NCBI GenBank assembly: GCA_030523275.1
Contig: JAUNIX010000012.1
Span: 1 to 64,000, forward strand
Length of the DNA stretch: 64,000 nt
Direction: 5' to 3'
DNA from: Lachnospiraceae bacterium
GTDB taxonomy: Bacteria; Bacillota; Clostridia; Lachnospirales; Lachnospiraceae
Shown: piece after piece, positions 60,867 through 64,000 of the stretch
Layout: each line of letters starts with the position of its first letter
How positions within the stretch are numbered: position 1 is the stretch's first letter
Made by a program: the position numbers and the translations under genes
Notes under the pieces: model-generated
What the model was told of the DNA's origin: nothing
Database searches by the model: none
What the model saw: only the letters and a program-made list of their open reading frames with translations

Positions 60867-61895
60867 ATGCAGATGAAAATGATAAGAAAATTGCCGGTTC
60901 CGCATGAAATTAAGGAACAATTTCCAATTTCTGATAGAGCAAGACAGACACGTGAAGTTCGTATGGAAGAAATGAAAGCAATTTTTCGCGGTGATGACGA
61001 TAGAATGCTTTTGATCATTGGACCTTGTTCTGCAGATCACGAAGAGTCTGTGATGGACTACATTTATCGTATTGCGGATGTACAAAATAAAGTCAAAGAC
61101 AAAATTATGATTATTCCACGTATTTATACAAATAAACCTCGTACAACTGGTGAGGGATATAAAGGGATGATTCATCAGCCGGATCCTGAGAAAAAACCAG
61201 ATATGCTTGAGGGGATTATTGCAATTCGTAAACTACATATTCGTGCAGTTGAGGAAACAGGAATGATTTTTGCAGATGAAATGTTATATCCGGAAAATCA
61301 TCGCTACTTGTCTGATATTTTAGGTTATGTAGCTGTTGGTGCTCGTTCTGTGGAAGATCAGCAGCATCGTTTGACAGCGAGTGGAGTCGGTATTCCAGTA
61401 GGAATGAAAAATCCAACTTCCGGAGATCTTTCTGTCATGATGAATTCTATTACAGCTGCACAAAGAGGCCATACATTCCTTTATCGTGGATGGGAAGTGG
61501 AGACAGAAGGAAATCCATACGCTCATGCAATTTTACGTGGACTGGTTAATCGACATGGACAAAATCGTCAGAATTACCATTATGAAGACCTGATTCATTT
61601 ATATGATCTGTATCAGGAAAAACAGCTAGCCAATCCGGCTGCGATTGTAGACTGTAATCATTCCAATTCCTGTAAACAATATATAGAGCAGATAAGAATC
61701 AGTAAAGAAATTCTTCATAGTTGCCGTTATTCAAAAGAAGTACGAAGTTTGGTAAAAGGGCTGATGATCGAAAGTTATATTGAAGATGGCTGCCAGAAAA
61801 TTGGAGAAGGCATTTATGGAAAATCAATTACAGATCCTTGTTTGGGATGGGAAAAAACGGAAAAATTGATTTATGAATTAGCAGATTTACTGTAA
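60867..61895 (+). CDS. aroF: 3-deoxy-7-phosphoheptulonate synthase, type I (DAHP synthase)
   Basis: 342 residues; condenses phosphoenolpyruvate and erythrose-4-phosphate, entry to the shikimate pathway. Family motifs: MLLIIGPCSADHEESVMDY, RIYTNKPRTTGEGYKGMIHQPDP, YVAVGARSVEDQQHRLTASG, PVGMKNPTSGD, NPAAIVDCNHSNSCK and MIESYIEDGCQ. It belongs to the AroF/G/H-like class that is often feedback-inhibited by aromatic amino acids. The gene symbol is by family. Single gene between two terminator regions. Confidence 0.93.
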   Translation: MQMKMIRKLPVPHEIKEQFPISDRARQTREVRMEEMKAIFRGDDDRMLLIIGPCSADHEESVMDYIYRIADVQNKVKDKIMIIPRIYTNKPRTTGEGYKGMIHQPDPEKKPDMLEGIIAIRKLHIRAVEETGMIFADEMLYPENHRYLSDILGYVAVGARSVEDQQHRLTASGVGIPVGMKNPTSGDLSVMMNSITAAQRGHTFLYRGWEVETEGNPYAHAILRGLVNRHGQNRQNYHYEDLIHLYDLYQEKQLANPAAIVDCNHSNSCKQYIEQIRISKEILHSCRYSKEVRSLVKGLMIESYIEDGCQKIGEGIYGKSITDPCLGWEKTEKLIYELADLL

Positions 61896-61902
61896 GGAAG
61901 AT

Positions 61903-61937
61903 ACCCAACTGGTCATTTGACTAGTTGGGTGTTTTTT
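61903..61937 (+). terminator. Intrinsic terminator after DAHP synthase
   Basis: ACCCAACTGGTC (61903-61914) pairs with GACTAGTTGGGT (61919-61930) with one wobble, then GTTTTTT. The T-run is shared with the following repeat. Confidence 0.88.
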
Positions 61938-61988
61938 ATTTCATAGGAAATTACGTTGTAATTTCCTATGAAATAAAAAACGCTCCGC
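61932..61988 (+). repeat. Composite repeat: long perfect hairpin with truncated tail
   Basis: A 23-base-pair perfect stem (61932-61954 with 61958-61980, loop GTT) of the TTTCATAGGAAATTAC type, followed by CGCTCCGC (61981-61988), after which the constant tail is lost (TATATATT). Confidence 0.75.
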
Positions 61989-62057
61989 TATATATTAGTG
62001 TTTTGAAGTTGCCCTTTATGGTACAATAGTTTTATGAAAAATGAAAAGGAGACAGGT

Positions 62058-62975
62058 ATGTTATATTTTGTGATAAATCCATATGCCGGGTCGAATGATG
62101 GGCAGCGTATATGGAAAGAAGTAGAGCGAATATTAATGGAGCGTGGGGAAAAATATAAATGCTATCGGACCAAAAGACCCAGAGATATGGTTTATTTGGC
62201 CAGAAAATTAACGCAGGGAACAACAGAACGTCGCATTGTTGTTGTCGGTGGGGATGGCACGATCAATGAATTTTTAAATGGAATGTTACGGGTGAAAAAT
62301 ATTAAGCTCGGATTTATTCCAGTTGGTTCAGGCAATGATTTTGCACGGGGCATGAAGATTAGCAAGGATTTTAAAAAAGAATTAAGAAAGATTATATCCA
62401 ATAAAAGTTGTAGAAATGTAGATTATGGAATCATTCAATATCAAAATGGGAAGATGCATCGATTCTTTGTCAGCAGTGGTATGGGTTATGATGCGAGGAT
62501 TTGCTATGAAGCAGATCACACGAAAATAAAACAGATTTTAAATTTTTTGCATTTGGGTAAACTAGTGTATCTTTTGATTGGAATCCGCTATTTGATTTTT
62601 GCAGAAACATTTTCGGCAACTTTGATCGTTGACGATAAACGGTATTTGGAGGGCGATGGATTTTTATTTGTTTCGTTCCATAACCTTCCATATGAAGGGG
62701 GTGGCTTCTGCTTTTGTCCACAAGCGAAAACAGGGGATGGTAAGATGAATATATGTGTGGCAAAAGGAATACCAAAGTGGAGGATACCTTTTATCATACC
62801 TCTTGCAGCGATAGGACGTCATACTGGTTGTCGTGGGGTGTATCAGTTTGAATTTGAACAAGCTAAAATGATTGTTCCAAATGGACAATATATACATACG
62901 GATGGCGAGGCTAAAAAAAATGAACGTAACATTCAGATATCGGTGGCGAAAGAAAAGATTTTATTTATGAATTAA
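62058..62975 (+). CDS. Diacylglycerol/lipid kinase family protein
   Basis: About 305 residues: MLYFVINPYAGSNDGQRIWKEVE, the catalytic loop VVVGGDGTINEFLNGML, LGFIPVGSGNDFARGM, NVDYGIIQYQN and HTDGEAKKNERNIQISV. Such enzymes phosphorylate diacylglycerol or a related lipid alcohol at the membrane surface with ATP. ATG 62058 is chosen because AAGGAGA lies just before it; ATG 62034 precedes that site. Confidence 0.9.
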   Translation: MLYFVINPYAGSNDGQRIWKEVERILMERGEKYKCYRTKRPRDMVYLARKLTQGTTERRIVVVGGDGTINEFLNGMLRVKNIKLGFIPVGSGNDFARGMKISKDFKKELRKIISNKSCRNVDYGIIQYQNGKMHRFFVSSGMGYDARICYEADHTKIKQILNFLHLGKLVYLLIGIRYLIFAETFSATLIVDDKRYLEGDGFLFVSFHNLPYEGGGFCFCPQAKTGDGKMNICVAKGIPKWRIPFIIPLAAIGRHTGCRGVYQFEFEQAKMIVPNGQYIHTDGEAKKNERNIQISVAKEKILFMN

Positions 62976-62976
62976 A

Positions 62977-63021
62977 AAAGCGGAGCAAATCTCTCAAGCT
63001 TTGAGCTATTTGCTTCGCTTT
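62977..63021. terminator. Bidirectional terminator between convergent genes
   Basis: AAAGCGGAGCAAAT (62977-62990) pairs with ATTTGCTTCGCTTT (63008-63021), one wobble; the inside CTCAAGCTTTGAG pairs too. It serves the lipid kinase and the HAD gene. Confidence 0.85.
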
Positions 63022-63034
63022 ATTTCAATCAAGA

Positions 63035-63694
63035 CTAATCCTGCATTAATTGATAACACATTTCAGTGGTTACATCGGTAAAAGAAGAAACTACAATGGT
63101 TGCAGTAGATAAATCCTGGTTGCCAAACAGCGGATTGGCAAAGCCGATTGCTTTCATGCCTGCACGTTTCGCAGCAAGCAGTCCGTTGTTTGAATCCTCG
63201 ATCACAAGACATTCCTCCGGTTTTACCTGTAATGCTTTGGCAGCTCTGAAAAATACTTCCGGATCGGGCTTGGAATTTTCACATTCTGTTCCGGTAATAA
63301 ATGCTGAAAAATACTGGCGAATGGCAAATAAGTCAACAATTCGGTCAATTTCTGACATCGGAGAAGAAGAGGCGATGGCAAGATGCAAATTAGCATCATG
63401 AAATCGTCTGATCAGTCCAAGGATATTTGGTAGTGGATGAAGTCCATTCTCTTTTTCCATTAACGCTCGCTTTTGGTTAATCGCATCGACACATTCATCG
63501 ATCGTAAATGGCAATTGAAAATCATTTATGATCGTAGTCCACATCGCTTCATTTGTGATTCCAATAAACTGATCTTGATAATCGTCTGCAGTTATAATTC
63601 CCTGCTCTCTTAAGAACTCATCGGTGGCAATTTTGTAGCCTGGTTCTGTGTCAGCAATGACTCCGTCCATATCAAAAATAATTGCTTTTAGCAT
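63035..63694 (-). CDS. HAD-superfamily hydrolase, beta-phosphoglucomutase-like
   Basis: 219 residues. Motif I is FDMDGVIADTEPGY (D8 nucleophile, D10), motif II LAIASSSPMSEI, motif III/IV NSKPDPEVFFRAAKALQVKPEECLVIEDSNNGLLAAKRAGMKAIGF. The cap domain after motif I is of the phosphoglucomutase/phosphatase C1 type. It acts on a sugar phosphate or other small phosphate ester; the substrate is unknown. Downstream of glmS on the same strand, with a terminator between. Confidence 0.88.
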   Translation of the reverse strand: MLKAIIFDMDGVIADTEPGYKIATDEFLREQGIITADDYQDQFIGITNEAMWTTIINDFQLPFTIDECVDAINQKRALMEKENGLHPLPNILGLIRRFHDANLHLAIASSSPMSEIDRIVDLFAIRQYFSAFITGTECENSKPDPEVFFRAAKALQVKPEECLVIEDSNNGLLAAKRAGMKAIGFANPLFGNQDLSTATIVVSSFTDVTTEMCYQLMQD

Positions 63695-63722
63695 AAAATT
63701 CTCCTTATATATGTAGACAAAA

Positions 63723-63751
63723 ACAGCCTTTGTAGTTACTACAAAGGCTGT
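63723..63751 (-). terminator. Intrinsic terminator after glmS
   Basis: ACAGCCTTTGTAG (63723-63735) pairs perfectly with CTACAAAGGCTGT (63739-63751); the A-run at 63718-63723 is the minus-strand T-tail. Confidence 0.85.
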
Positions 63752-63759
63752 ATAAAATT

Positions 63760-64000
63760 TTATTCAACTGTTACGGATTTTGCAAGGTTACGTGGCTGGT
63801 CAACATTATATCCTCTGTATACGGTTGTGTGGTAAGCCAATAATTGCATAGCCACTGTTGTACCAAATCCACCGAAGAAATCATCCGTCTTAGGTACTTG
63901 GATCAAATCATCATATAAACCTTCATAGTTACTCATATCTTCATCAGTGATAAAGATGACATGAGCACCGCGGGCTTTTACCTCCTCGACATTGGCAACT
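63760..64000 (-). CDS. glmS: Glutamine-fructose-6-phosphate aminotransferase, C-terminal part
   Basis: Partial gene running off the window end. The minus strand encodes the conserved end of the isomerase domain: VANVEEVKARGAHVIFITDE, then a stretch with DLIQVP and GTTVAMQLLAYHTTVYRGYNVDQPRNLAKSVTVE before the stop. GlmS makes glucosamine-6-phosphate for peptidoglycan. The upstream leader, where the glmS ribozyme would lie in many Firmicutes, is outside the window. Confidence 0.92.
   Translation of the reverse strand, partial: VANVEEVKARGAHVIFITDEDMSNYEGLYDDLIQVPKTDDFFGGFGTTVAMQLLAYHTTVYRGYNVDQPRNLAKSVTVE

Noticed and set aside
17441..61988. Dispersed short repeats as a CRISPR array
   Set aside because: Copies are many kilobases apart, in both orientations, with no regular spacing and no cas genes.

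Overview
The window comes from a low-GC Gram-positive anaerobe of the Clostridia, most likely a Lachnospiraceae-type gut bacterium. This is inferred from the AT-rich genes with strong AGGAGG-type ribosome binding sites, an anaerobic (Cbi-type) cobalamin pathway, C5-type haem precursor synthesis, an acyl-CoA dehydratase activase, a SEC-C methionine aminopeptidase and Gat-type PTS genes. No rRNA, tRNA, CRISPR array, prophage or insertion sequence was recognised. Species cannot be named from the sequence alone.

Layout. 1-2300: a GNAT acetyltransferase, an Rpn-family nuclease and a Nudix hydrolase. 2388-24296: a long cobalamin (B12) run from glutamate-semialdehyde to adenosylcobalamin. Its first block is hemL-cbiF-hemA-cbiH-(hemC/cobA/hemD fusion)-cobS. 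Its second is cobT-cbiC-cbiD-cbiET-(aldehyde-dehydrogenase-like gene)-cbiK-cbiL-(cbiJ/cbiA fusion)-cbiB-cobD-(cbiP/cobA fusion). The two blocks are split by a self-contained unit at 9516-11220: a promoter, a structured leader ending in an intrinsic terminator, a predicted nuclease-helicase gene and a second terminator. Several steps are not encoded here: hemB, precorrin-2 dehydrogenase, cbiG and cobU. The gaps before the two blocks are too short for a normal cobalamin riboswitch.

24384-33595: a short pyruvate-kinase-like gene overlapping an ADP-ribose-type Nudix gene, an AIM24 protein, a secreted transglutaminase-like protein, apt, gltX, a DUF2975/HTH pair, map with a SEC-C tail at its N-terminus, and greA. 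33725-39345 (minus strand): a lysine-rich membrane-anchored protein, the plsC-malQ-pncB operon (transcribed pncB first), and galE. 39489-47698: a SorC-type regulator, an AI-2E-type permease, a MarR regulator with palindromic operator candidates, a giant 1419-residue activase/dehydratase-like protein, and a glycosyltransferase.

47924-51752 (minus): a metal-resistance operon of a CadC/SmtB-type repressor, a P1B ATPase with a duplicated HMA plus His-rich region, and a DUF89 protein. 52084-54982: purF and purB. 55340-60770: a Gat-type PTS operon (IIB, IIC, IIA) with its PRD regulator and a glycerol-1-phosphate-dehydrogenase-like enzyme. 60867-64000: DAHP synthase, a lipid kinase, a HAD phosphatase and the C-terminal end of glmS.

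The intergenic regions carry two families of small dispersed repeats. One is a CUUG-loop hairpin motif with four clear copies plus one degenerate copy. The other is a composite element: a long, nearly perfect hairpin whose stem sequence differs from copy to copy, followed by a constant GC-rich tail, with three full copies and one truncated copy. These repeats, the leader of the nuclease-helicase gene, and the aldehyde-dehydrogenase-like protein that has lost both catalytic residues are the most unusual signals in the window.
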